From assembly GCA_910578035.1 (NCBI GenBank), contig CAJTOB010000001.1:91635-99104 (forward strand): a stretch of 7,470 nt of DNA, written 5' to 3'. The position numbers were made by a program, and so were the translations under genes. Shown here in pieces: positions 1 through 6,912 of the stretch; the stretch's first letter is position 1, and every line of letters begins with the position of its first letter. The notes beneath the pieces are model-generated. The model was given only the letters and a program-made list of their open reading frames with translations. It was not told where the DNA came from and ran no database searches. This DNA is from an uncultured Muribaculaceae bacterium. Its GTDB lineage: Bacteria > Bacteroidota > Bacteroidia > Bacteroidales > Muribaculaceae.

Positions 1-48
1 ATTAAAGGCCTCCCCTCGTTTTTTTGTGCGCGGCTGTTGACCGCGGAA

Positions 49-80
49 TTTGCATGGCTCATGGAAAATGAGTAATTTTG
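49..80 (+). promoter_or_regulatory. Bacteroidota-type promoter for the CTD-protein/lytic transglycosylase operon
   Basis: A TTTG at 49-52 is followed after exactly 20 bases by TAATTTTG at 73-80. This matches the Bacteroides vegetative promoter consensus (TTTG at -33, 19-21 bases, TAnnTTTG at -7) in every fixed position. Transcription would be expected to start a few bases after 80, around 84-88. That places the first in-frame ATG (82) at or before the RNA 5' end and favours the ATG at 100 as the true start of the downstream gene. The match is read directly from the sequence; activity is inferred. Confidence 0.65.
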
Positions 81-99
81 TATGATTTACGCAATTGAT

Positions 100-1434
100 A
101 TGAGCAGACGTTTTTTACTGGGTTTAGCTGCCCTTTTGTCGTTTTCGGGTTTGCGGGCGCTTGATTTTACCGGCTTGTCGCATGCGGCGGTGGAAATCAG
201 GCCCGAGGCTTCGAGCGGTCTTGAGGCGGTGTATGTGGTGAGCGGCGACGATGCTGCGGCACGCATTGTCTATACAGCCTCAACAGGGCAGGTGCGCTGG
301 TACCGTTTCAGCACCCTCGGGGGAGCCTATGCCGAAGAAATTGTGGCCGAACACGACGGCGTGCGCTGGAGTGTGCCTTTCGCAGGCGAGGATATGGGCT
401 ATATCATTGAGGACGGAACGTCGAGGCACTGCTATTGGATTGTGGACTATTCGAAGCATCGCTTTGTGGTTTCGTCGCTTGTGGCCGCTCTGGCCGAGGA
501 CTGCGGTCGTACCCTTCTGGCTGTCGACGGAGAGGCCGGGCCGATTCCGTATTATAGCATCAACGGCCGGCGAATGGATATTTCGCGTGAACTTAAACTG
601 AGCTATAACACTCTGCGCTTCGATGAGCCAGCGTTTGCCTACACTCAGATGCCTGCGGAGGACGTGCTTGCAGGTATATCGGGGAGCACGGCGATTGCGG
701 CTCCGCTCTGCAACACGGCATTCAGTCTCGAAGGAGACAGATTCCTCCGGGCCTGGGGCGAGGCGGAGAGCATGGAGAGCGAGTATTATACTACAGTTGC
801 TGTAGAGGCCGAAACAAAGGCCACAAGCAGTCATGAACCGGCAGACAACGAGCAAGGCTCGGCCGACGAATCGGCTCTTGGCGGGAGCGCTCCTTGCGAA
901 ATACGCTTCGAGGCCGCTGTGACCGACGCCGCGCTTTTCACGGAATGGCAGATTTCGAGGTCGGCGGAGTTTGATATGGTTGACAACAGTTATTCTGAGC
1001 TTGCGTTTGACTATACTTTCACGGAAAGCGGCACTACATATGTCCGTTTTGTGGCAAATAATGCCGCAGGCGACTGTGAATTCGTCGGCACGACATATGA
1101 GGTGTTTATCGGCGAGTCGAAACTCGAAATTCCGAATGCTTTCTCGCCGGAGGCATCGCCGGGAGTGAACGATGAATGGAAGGTGAGCTATAAGTCGCTT
1201 ACCTCTTTCGAATGCCATATCTTCAACCGCTGGGGTACTTGCCTGTACTCGAGCAAAGAGCCTTCAGAGGGCTGGGATGGCAAATATCGCGGGAAATTTG
1301 TTCCGGCAGGCGTTTATTACTATGTAATCAAAGCAACGGGCGCCGACGGTGTAAAGTACAACCGTGCGGGCGACATCAATATAATAAATTTCACAGGTTC
1401 GGGCACAAGTTCGGACTCAGGTACACAAGAATGA
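100..1434 (+). CDS. Exported protein with type B (gliding motility-associated) C-terminal sorting domain
   Basis: This is a 444-residue secreted protein. Residues 1-20 form a signal peptide: MSRR, then a hydrophobic stretch, with likely cleavage near GLRA. Residues ~25-235 match no domain I recognise. Residues ~238-262 are a low-complexity linker rich in S, E, A and G. Residues ~265-337 look like an Ig/PKD-type beta-sandwich (ending TYEVFI). Residues ~343-430 are the C-terminal sorting domain, with landmarks IPNAFSP, GVNDEWKV, FNRWG, GWDGKYRG and VPAGVYYYVI. In Bacteroidota this domain directs cargo through the type IX secretion system; SprB-like type B cargo is its classic case. A 14-residue S/G/T-rich tail follows the usual end of the domain. 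I chose ATG 100 over ATG 82 because the promoter -7 box ends at 80 and the shorter form begins with a normal signal peptide. The stop overlaps the next gene's ATG, so the two are probably translationally coupled. The domain call is firm; the cargo function is unknown. Confidence 0.85.
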   Translation: MSRRFLLGLAALLSFSGLRALDFTGLSHAAVEIRPEASSGLEAVYVVSGDDAAARIVYTASTGQVRWYRFSTLGGAYAEEIVAEHDGVRWSVPFAGEDMGYIIEDGTSRHCYWIVDYSKHRFVVSSLVAALAEDCGRTLLAVDGEAGPIPYYSINGRRMDISRELKLSYNTLRFDEPAFAYTQMPAEDVLAGISGSTAIAAPLCNTAFSLEGDRFLRAWGEAESMESEYYTTVAVEAETKATSSHEPADNEQGSADESALGGSAPCEIRFEAAVTDAALFTEWQISRSAEFDMVDNSYSELAFDYTFTESGTTYVRFVANNAAGDCEFVGTTYEVFIGESKLEIPNAFSPEASPGVNDEWKVSYKSLTSFECHIFNRWGTCLYSSKEPSEGWDGKYRGKFVPAGVYYYVIKATGADGVKYNRAGDINIINFTGSGTSSDSGTQE

Positions 1435-2366
1435 AAAAGACACTGATTTGCACTATAGCCGCGGCAATGTTCGCGGCCGCTCCATTGGCAGCCCAGCGTT
1501 CGCCGATAGAGTTTTCCGATGTTTATTCGCCTCAGGTGCCGGCATCTGTCACCCTTTGTGGCGAAAAGATAGACCTCGACCCGGTCGACCGCTATGAGCG
1601 TCTCGACCGCGAGCTTTCGAGCATTGTATATACCCACGGCACTACGATGCTTATCATAAAGCGGGCCAACCGTTATTTTCCGGAAATGTCTAAGATATTG
1701 AAAGAAAACGGAGTGCCGCAGGATATGCTTTATCTGGCATGTGTTGAGAGTTCGCTCAACCCTCGGGCTTATTCGCCGGCCAAAGCAGCCGGATTCTGGC
1801 AGTTTATTGCCTCTACGGCAAAGGAATACGGCCTTGAGGTGAACGATGAAGTAGACGAACGCTACAATATAGAAAAAGCGACGGCTGCCGCCGCCCGCTA
1901 TCTTAAAAAAGCATATGCAAAGTATGGTAACTGGCCGTCTGTGATGGCTGCTTATAACGGTGGAATGACACGCATTACCAACGAACTCGACCGCCAGAAC
2001 GCAGATACGTCGCTCGACCTCTATCTCGTAGAAGAGACCACCCGATATCCTTACCGTATCATGGCCATGAAGACGGTGATGGAAAATGCGCCTGCATATG
2101 GCTTCCATCTTCGCGACGACCAGCTCTATCAGCCTCGCAAGTATCGCACCGTAGAGGTGAATGGGCCTGTGGCCGACTGGGCTGCCTGGGCCAAAAAGCA
2201 GGGTATCAATTATTCGATTCTCCGCGAGGAAAATCCGTGGATACGCTCCAAGAGCCTTACCAACAAGACAGGCAAGACATATAAGGTGCGCGTGCCTCTG
2301 GCCGAGTCGCTTTCGCGTCGCACTGCCGGCATCAGGACTTTCAACCCGGCCTGGACCGACAGATGA
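1431..2366 (+). CDS. Secreted MltD-like lytic transglycosylase (SLT domain)
   Basis: This 311-residue enzyme is predicted to cleave the MurNAc-GlcNAc bond of peptidoglycan in the periplasm, forming 1,6-anhydro ends. Residues 1-21 are a signal peptide ending in a PLAAQ-type site; there is no lipobox cysteine, so it is not predicted to be a lipoprotein. The SLT domain spans about residues 75-200. The catalytic Glu is E106 in the ACVESSLNP motif, followed by AAGFWQFI (119-126), the A/R-rich helix with AARYLKKAY (154-162) and MAAYNGG (172-178), all diagnostic of the family. A C-terminal segment (~235-293) resembles the post-catalytic region of MltD-type enzymes. I see no clear full LysM repeats. 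The reading frame is open back to about 1212, but ATG 1431 is the real start because it begins the signal peptide and overlaps the preceding stop as ATGA. The pairing with a surface-sorted protein suggests a cell-envelope role. Function is well supported; the exact subfamily is less certain. Confidence 0.9.
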   Translation: MKKTLICTIAAAMFAAAPLAAQRSPIEFSDVYSPQVPASVTLCGEKIDLDPVDRYERLDRELSSIVYTHGTTMLIIKRANRYFPEMSKILKENGVPQDMLYLACVESSLNPRAYSPAKAAGFWQFIASTAKEYGLEVNDEVDERYNIEKATAAAARYLKKAYAKYGNWPSVMAAYNGGMTRITNELDRQNADTSLDLYLVEETTRYPYRIMAMKTVMENAPAYGFHLRDDQLYQPRKYRTVEVNGPVADWAAWAKKQGINYSILREENPWIRSKSLTNKTGKTYKVRVPLAESLSRRTAGIRTFNPAWTDR

Positions 2367-2386
2367 ATTTATGTTTAAAGAGTAGA

Positions 2387-2433
2387 TGAAGTTGGGATAA
2401 TAGTTCTTATGATGTGTTATTATCCTAACTTTA
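2387..2433 (+). terminator. 16-bp inverted repeat between the operon and uvrA (possible terminator or regulatory hairpin)
   Basis: Arms at 2387-2402 and 2418-2433 pair over 16 positions, with two G-U wobbles (2388/2432 and 2394/2426) and a 15-base loop. The hairpin starts 20 bases after the transglycosylase stop and ends 19 bases before the uvrA ATG. It is mostly A-U and lacks a clear following U-run, so it is not a textbook intrinsic terminator. It could equally be a 5'-leader hairpin or an operator for uvrA. A near-consensus -7 box (TATGTTTA, 2370-2377) lies just upstream, but without a good TTTG partner. The pairing is seen directly; the role is inferred. Confidence 0.4.
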
Positions 2434-2452
2434 AACCACTTATGCCGTCGTT

Positions 2453-5314
2453 ATGACCAAACGCACAAGTACAGATATAAAGGATAAAAAAGATATGGCG
2501 CCCGATACCATAGATGGAACCGGGTGCATAAGTGTTGTCGGCGCGAGAGTCAATAATCTCAAGAATGTCGATGTAGAGATACCACACAATAAACTTACGG
2601 TCATAACCGGGCTAAGCGGCTCGGGCAAGTCGTCGTTGGCTTTCGATACTATTTTTGCAGAGGGTCAGCGGCGTTATATAGAGACTTTTTCGGCCTATGC
2701 CCGCAATATGCTCGGCAATCTCGAGCGCCCCGACGTAGACCATATCGGCGGTCTGTGCCCTGTGATTGCCATAGAGCAGAAAACAATCAACAGAAACCCC
2801 CGAAGCACAATCGGCACCACCACTGAGATATACGATTTCCTCCGTCTTCTATATGCCCGTGCAGGCCATGCCCGAAGCTATATATCGGGCGAGGAAATGG
2901 TGAAATATACCGATGAAAAGATTGTGGATCTGATTGTCGGAAAGTATGAAGACCGAAAGATATATATTCTGGCACCATTGGTAAAGAACCGTAAGGGTCA
3001 CTACCGGGAACTTTTCGAGCAGCTGGTGAAGAAGGGGTTTCTCAATGTGCGTGTAGACGGCGAACTGGTTGAGATTACTCCCGGAATGCGCCTCGACCGC
3101 TACCGGAATCACAGCATAGAGCTCGTCATAGACCGGCTTAAGGTGTCGGACAAGGACAGAGCTCGTCTGTTGGCATCGGTGGAGAATGCTCTCGCGCAGG
3201 GCGGCAAGGAAATGATGGTCTATGATGTTGAGGCAGATAGCGTCGCATATTACAGTCAGGAGCTCATGGACCCTGCCACTGGTATTTCATATCATGACCC
3301 TGCTCCGCATAATTTCTCGTTCAACTCGCCGCAGGGCGCCTGTCCGCGTTGCAAAGGACTCGGCTATGTCAATATCATAGACCGCGCCAAGATTGTGCCC
3401 GACGAGAAACTGTCGATAGCCAAGGGAGCGCTTGTTCCGCTTGGAAAATATAAGGACACGGTCATTTTCATGCAGATACGCGCTATTCTCGAGCGGTATG
3501 GGTTTACGATAGACACTCCTTTCAAGGATTTGTCGGAAGAGGCGGTAGATGAAATTTTTAACGGAACCACTTCTGTTCCACCCCTTAAAGGAAATACGGC
3601 CTCGACCTTCGATTTTTTCCGTACATTCGATGGCATAGTCAAGTATATCGAAATGTCGCAGGACGAAGATGCCGGCTATCAGTCGAAAAAGTGGAGCGGC
3701 CAGTTCTTCACGCGCTGTCGTTGCCCCGAATGCAACGGCGACCGCCTCAACCGCGAGGCGCTGCATTTCTTTGTAGACAATAAAAACATAGCAGAGCTTT
3801 GCCGTCTTGACATCGAAGCGCTCTATGCATGGTCGCAGGGTGTGCTCGAGCGCCTCGATGAGCGCGACCGCCAGATTGCTGTCGAAATAATCAAGGAAAT
3901 AACCGTGCGACTCAAATTCCTGGTAGACGTCGGCTTAGGCTATCTTCAGCTAAACCGAGCCTCGGCCACGCTGTCGGGCGGCGAGAGCCAGCGCATTCGC
4001 CTCGCCACTCAGCTCGGTTCAGAACTTGTGAATGTGCTCTATATCCTCGACGAGCCGAGCATCGGGCTGCATCAGCGCGACAATCACCGCCTCATACAAT
4101 CGCTTGAGCGGCTGCGCGATGCGTCGAACACTATTGTGGTAGTCGAGCACGACCGCGACATTATGCTCGAGGCCGACTATGTGGTTGATATAGGCCCCGG
4201 AGCCGGGCGCAAGGGCGGCAATGTCGTGTTTGCGGGTACACCGGCCGAAATGCTAAAAACCGACACTGTGACAGCACGCTATCTCAATGGTACCGAAAAG
4301 CTGCCAATACCCGAAACTCGACGTGCCGGCAACGGAAAAGTTTTGAAAATCAAAGGGTGTACGGGGCATAATCTAAAAAATGTCGATTTCGAGTTGCCGC
4401 TCGGAACGCTTACTGTGGTTGCCGGAGTGTCGGGCAGCGGAAAGTCTTCTCTCGTCAACGGTACCCTTCAGCCTATCCTTTCGCAAAAGTTCTATAACTC
4501 GCTTACAGAACCACTGCCATACGAATCGATTGAAGGCCTGGAGAATATCGACAAGGTGGTGACTGTTGACCAGTCGCCGCTCGGGCGCACGCCGCGTTCG
4601 AATCCGGCTACTTACACCGGCGTTTTCACCGACATCCGCAATCTTTTTGTGAATCTGCCGGAGGCCAAGATTCGCGGCTATAAGCCGGGTCGGTTCTCGT
4701 TCAACGTGGCAGGAGGCCGCTGCGAGGCGTGCAAGGGCAATGGCTACAAGACGATAGAAATGAACTTTCTGCCCGACGTGCTCGTACCCTGCGAGGAGTG
4801 CCACGGGCGTCGCTACAACCGCGAGACCCTCGAGGTGCGTTTTAAGGGAAAATCGGTAGCCGATGTACTCGATATGACTATCAATCAGGCTGTAGAGTTC
4901 TTTTCCGGTGTGCCTGCCATACTCAAAAAAATAAAAGTGCTTCAGGATATAGGCCTGGGTTATATAAAGCTCGGACAGCCGTCGTCGACTCTCTCGGGCG
5001 GAGAAAACCAGCGTGTGAAGCTCGCCACCGAACTTGCCAAGCGCGATACCGGCAACACACTTTTCATACTAGACGAGCCTACGACCGGGCTGCACTTCGA
5101 CGATATTCGCACGCTCATGAACATACTCGAACGCCTTGTTGAGCGCGGCAATACTGTCCTCGTTATCGAGCACAACATCGACGTCATCAACATGGCCGAC
5201 TATGTAATCGACATGGGCCCAGACGGCGGCGCAGGCGGCGGCCGCATCATAGCCGCCGGAACCCCCGAGCAAATCGCCGCCGGCACCTCCCCGACAGCTC
5301 CCTTCCTCCGCTGA
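2453..5314 (+). CDS. uvrA: UvrABC excinuclease subunit A (DNA damage recognition ATPase)
   Basis: UvrA dimers bind damaged DNA, load UvrB and start nucleotide excision repair in the cytoplasm. The 953 residues show the full tandem ATPase layout. Module 1 has Walker A GLSGSGKS (53-60), the UvrB-binding insert (~140-260), signature LSGGESQ (507-513) and Walker B LYILDEP (529-535). Module 2 has Walker A GVSGSGKS (658-665), signature LSGGENQ (847-853) and Walker B LFILDEP (870-876). The C-terminal zinc finger is complete: C757, C760, C780 and C783 with 19-residue spacing. In the N-terminal module only one CxxC (C297/C300) is visible; the preceding pair expected in E. coli-type proteins reads MDPATG. 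A CxCxxC (422-427) precedes GDRLNREAL, as usual. The length is normal for Bacteroidota. No upstream ATG is in frame (stop at 2432-2434). ATG 2495 (residue 15) is an alternative start, since residues 1-20 are a non-conserved charged leader. There is no obvious Shine-Dalgarno. uvrA probably forms its own transcription unit. Confidence 0.97.
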   Translation: MTKRTSTDIKDKKDMAPDTIDGTGCISVVGARVNNLKNVDVEIPHNKLTVITGLSGSGKSSLAFDTIFAEGQRRYIETFSAYARNMLGNLERPDVDHIGGLCPVIAIEQKTINRNPRSTIGTTTEIYDFLRLLYARAGHARSYISGEEMVKYTDEKIVDLIVGKYEDRKIYILAPLVKNRKGHYRELFEQLVKKGFLNVRVDGELVEITPGMRLDRYRNHSIELVIDRLKVSDKDRARLLASVENALAQGGKEMMVYDVEADSVAYYSQELMDPATGISYHDPAPHNFSFNSPQGACPRCKGLGYVNIIDRAKIVPDEKLSIAKGALVPLGKYKDTVIFMQIRAILERYGFTIDTPFKDLSEEAVDEIFNGTTSVPPLKGNTASTFDFFRTFDGIVKYIEMSQDEDAGYQSKKWSGQFFTRCRCPECNGDRLNREALHFFVDNKNIAELCRLDIEALYAWSQGVLERLDERDRQIAVEIIKEITVRLKFLVDVGLGYLQLNRASATLSGGESQRIRLATQLGSELVNVLYILDEPSIGLHQRDNHRLIQSLERLRDASNTIVVVEHDRDIMLEADYVVDIGPGAGRKGGNVVFAGTPAEMLKTDTVTARYLNGTEKLPIPETRRAGNGKVLKIKGCTGHNLKNVDFELPLGTLTVVAGVSGSGKSSLVNGTLQPILSQKFYNSLTEPLPYESIEGLENIDKVVTVDQSPLGRTPRSNPATYTGVFTDIRNLFVNLPEAKIRGYKPGRFSFNVAGGRCEACKGNGYKTIEMNFLPDVLVPCEECHGRRYNRETLEVRFKGKSVADVLDMTINQAVEFFSGVPAILKKIKVLQDIGLGYIKLGQPSSTLSGGENQRVKLATELAKRDTGNTLFILDEPTTGLHFDDIRTLMNILERLVERGNTVLVIEHNIDVINMADYVIDMGPDGGAGGGRIIAAGTPEQIAAGTSPTAPFLR

Positions 5315-5337
5315 TTTTTGCGGAATTAGCTCTCGGT

Positions 5338-5369
5338 GTTGTTTTATTGATATAAAATTTGTATATTGG
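5338..5369 (+). promoter_or_regulatory. Weak candidate promoter for the mini-RHS gene
   Basis: GTTG at 5338-5341 (one mismatch to TTTG) is followed after 20 bases by TATATTGG at 5362-5369 (one mismatch to TAnnTTTG). An overlapping alternative -7 box is AAAATTTG (5354-5361), which has no partner at the right distance. A start near 5375 would leave a leader of about 20 bases before ATG 5395. The short AT-rich stretch lies in the only gap between uvrA and the RHS gene, so a promoter is expected here, but the match is imperfect. Confidence 0.3.
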
Positions 5370-5394
5370 CGGCGAAAAACTAACCGTCATTACC

Positions 5395-6207
5395 ATGAAT
5401 GCACTCCGAAAGCTGGTATTCGCGCTTGCGGGTTTCGTTGCAGTAGCAGCCGCAGCGGCTGAGAACTATAGTGTTCAGCGGCGTTATCTGAGTGCTGACC
5501 GCTCACGCTATGTCGATGAGGTGATTTATTACGACGGTCTCGGGCGTCCGGCCGACGCCCAGCCCTACAAATACAGCGGCAAGGAATTCGACCCCATCAA
5601 CGGCCTCAACACCTACGACTTCTATGCCCGCACATACCATCCTGACAAATCCGTTTTCGGATCTCCTGATATTTACGATGGAATTTTACCACAGATATCT
5701 CCTTATTGCTATTGTCTTTCTAATCCCATTAGTTTTATTGATCGGGATGGAAAGCATCCTGTATATAATAAATATGGTGAAATTTTAGGTGTTAAATGGG
5801 CTAAAAAGCATCCTTATGCAAAGGATAATCCAACGCCGGATAATATGTTGTATATAGATACATCAAAGCTTGATTGGGGAGCTCTAACAACTAAAGATTT
5901 TAAAGGAAATCTGGAGAATGAAATAAATCTATATTCGGGTCTGAATATAATATACTCCATTTTCAATTCTAAATCAATAGCAACAACCTATGCTTTGGGA
6001 AATGTAGAACTTAAAATTCAAGACTATGACAAAAGAAAAATTATGATAATTAATAATAGTCTTACTGATTATGACTGGAATTATGTTGAAGATAAATATT
6101 TTAGGAATACAGTAATGTTTATTCATAACATTGTGACAGGAATAGATGACAACAAGCATGGGTTCAAGGTGTTTTATTATGGTTCTAAGTCCTTAAATTA
6201 CTGGTAA
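5395..6207 (+). CDS. Miniature RHS protein: signal peptide, N-terminal stub, RHS core and unknown C-terminal tip
   Basis: This 270-residue protein compresses the ends of a Bacteroidota RHS protein. Residues 1-22 are a signal peptide (MNALRKLVF, then alanine-rich, AAAAAE). Residues 23-52 (NYSVQRRYL..YVDEVIYYDGLGRP) match the start of the N-terminal module (DUF6443-like) that normally precedes hundreds of residues of YD repeats. At residue ~53 the sequence jumps to the RHS-associated core: YKYSGKEFDPINGLNTYDFYARTYHP (positions 58-83), then ISPYCYCLSNP (101-111) and IDRDGK (115-120). No YD repeats lie between. Residues 121-270 are a variable tip ending with DYDWNY, R237-N238 and a KHGFKVFYYG segment, without a catalytic motif I can name. 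Such tips are often toxins in full-length RHS systems. ATG 5395 is preferred over a TTG at 5359 because it begins the signal peptide. Base composition drops to AT-rich from about 5660, inside the core. The gene may be a functional minimal effector, a deletion relic or a stored tip cassette. Confidence 0.8.
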   Translation: MNALRKLVFALAGFVAVAAAAAENYSVQRRYLSADRSRYVDEVIYYDGLGRPADAQPYKYSGKEFDPINGLNTYDFYARTYHPDKSVFGSPDIYDGILPQISPYCYCLSNPISFIDRDGKHPVYNKYGEILGVKWAKKHPYAKDNPTPDNMLYIDTSKLDWGALTTKDFKGNLENEINLYSGLNIIYSIFNSKSIATTYALGNVELKIQDYDKRKIMIINNSLTDYDWNYVEDKYFRNTVMFIHNIVTGIDDNKHGFKVFYYGSKSLNYW

Positions 6208-6209
6208 GA

Positions 6210-6743
6210 ATGGATTGGGAGAAAGTATATGCTATAATGAAAATAATTTGTTTGCCCATATATTGGTTCGCAAAGGCTATTGTCTGGATTTTTATAGTGC
6301 TCATAGGAGCATTTATATTATTCGGGGTTATTCCGGAGCTGTTTTGCAATTATTGGACAACGGGATATTCGGAATTGCATACTATTGGTAAAGATTTATA
6401 TATTGAATATAATGTAGACCGTCATCGTTGGGAACGCATAAGTTTAGCCAACCGCAACACTATGGAATGGTATAAACCCGTAGAAGCAGAACTTATTCCG
6501 ATGGGAAACATAGAAAACGGATATATAGAGTCATATGGTTATGATTCTTTGTGGGTTGTGCTGAAATATGTTATACCAACTAAAAAAGATACAATTTTTT
6601 ATATATTAGATAAATCATTTAACAGAAATAAACTTTCAATAGAAAATATAAGAGAGAATTATATTTTACAATTTACAGATTCTCTAAGATTTGCCGAGGA
6701 ATGCAATGAAAAACAAATAACGTTGACATTTGAAAAGTTATGA
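6210..6743 (+). CDS. Small membrane-anchored protein, candidate immunity protein for the RHS tip
   Basis: This 177-residue protein starts two bases after the RHS stop, so the two are almost certainly co-transcribed and possibly coupled. Residues ~12-42 are strongly hydrophobic (IYWFAKAIVWIF then VLIGAFILFGVIP): one long or two short membrane segments. The lysines K11 and K22 near the N-terminal side suggest an inside N-terminus, leaving residues ~45-177 on the periplasmic side. The soluble part is rich in Y, I, E and N, and contains YGYDSLWVVLKY and DTIFYILDK. This is loosely reminiscent of small DUF3997-like immunity proteins, but I cannot confirm it. An internal ATG at 6237 (residue 10) lies behind a GGGAGAAAG stretch and is an alternative start that keeps the membrane segment intact. 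Codon use is AT-rich like the RHS tip, unlike uvrA. The immunity role is inferred from position and size only. Confidence 0.75.
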   Translation: MDWEKVYAIMKIICLPIYWFAKAIVWIFIVLIGAFILFGVIPELFCNYWTTGYSELHTIGKDLYIEYNVDRHRWERISLANRNTMEWYKPVEAELIPMGNIENGYIESYGYDSLWVVLKYVIPTKKDTIFYILDKSFNRNKLSIENIRENYILQFTDSLRFAEECNEKQITLTFEKL

Positions 6744-6906
6744 GGTATAAATTGTATCTAATATTCGAGATGGAACTCCCGCTTGAAAATATATACCCAT
6801 AAAGAAGATATCGGTTCAACAGTCGGTCATTTATCACGAAAAAAACAGAAAATTGAATCGATCTCAATGTGAGAATTGGAATATACAATAGTGAGTTTAA
6901 ACGAAT

Positions 6907-6912
6907 AGGAGA
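6907..6912 (+). promoter_or_regulatory. Strong Shine-Dalgarno site of the last gene
   Basis: AGGAGA ends four bases before ATG 6917. It is the clearest ribosome-binding site in the window; the core genes upstream have none this good, as is usual in Bacteroidota. It fixes the start of the downstream gene and marks it as compositionally different from the housekeeping genes. Confidence 0.6.

Noticed and set aside
29..45. CGCGG/CCGCG inverted repeat upstream of the first promoter, after a seven-T run
   Set aside because: A five-bp stem is too weak to call an operator. The T-run precedes rather than follows it, so it is not a terminator; an upstream terminator stem may lie outside the window.
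280..1218. Long minus-strand open frame of 312 codons
   Set aside because: It lies antisense to the sorting-domain gene, whose + strand protein has clear domains. The antisense translation is R/C/H-rich without recognisable motifs. The same applies to 1320-2108 and 3287-3766.
1212..1430. N-terminal extension of the transglycosylase frame
   Set aside because: The extension overlaps the sorting domain of the preceding gene in another frame and would bury the signal peptide that begins at 1431.
2442..2456. Four-codon reading frame (MPSL) whose stop overlaps the uvrA start as ATGA
   Set aside because: It could be a leader peptide, but it is so short that chance explains it, and it has no ribosome-binding site.
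2453..5314. Possibility that this is an ABC transporter or antibiotic-resistance ATPase
   Set aside because: The tandem UvrA-type Walker A and signature motifs, the UvrB-binding insert and the CX2CX19CX2C finger are specific to UvrA.
5307..5324. TCCGC/GCGGA hairpin across the uvrA stop codon
   Set aside because: It has only five base pairs, the T-run is in the loop rather than after the stem, and the left arm is coding.
5359..5394. TTG start for the RHS gene
   Set aside because: It adds 12 residues before a good signal peptide and lies within the likely promoter region. ATG 5395 is better.
6673..6888. Minus-strand 71-codon frame across the end of the membrane protein and the gap
   Set aside because: It is mostly antisense to the membrane protein's 3' end, with no motif and no start context. 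AT-rich DNA gives such frames by chance.
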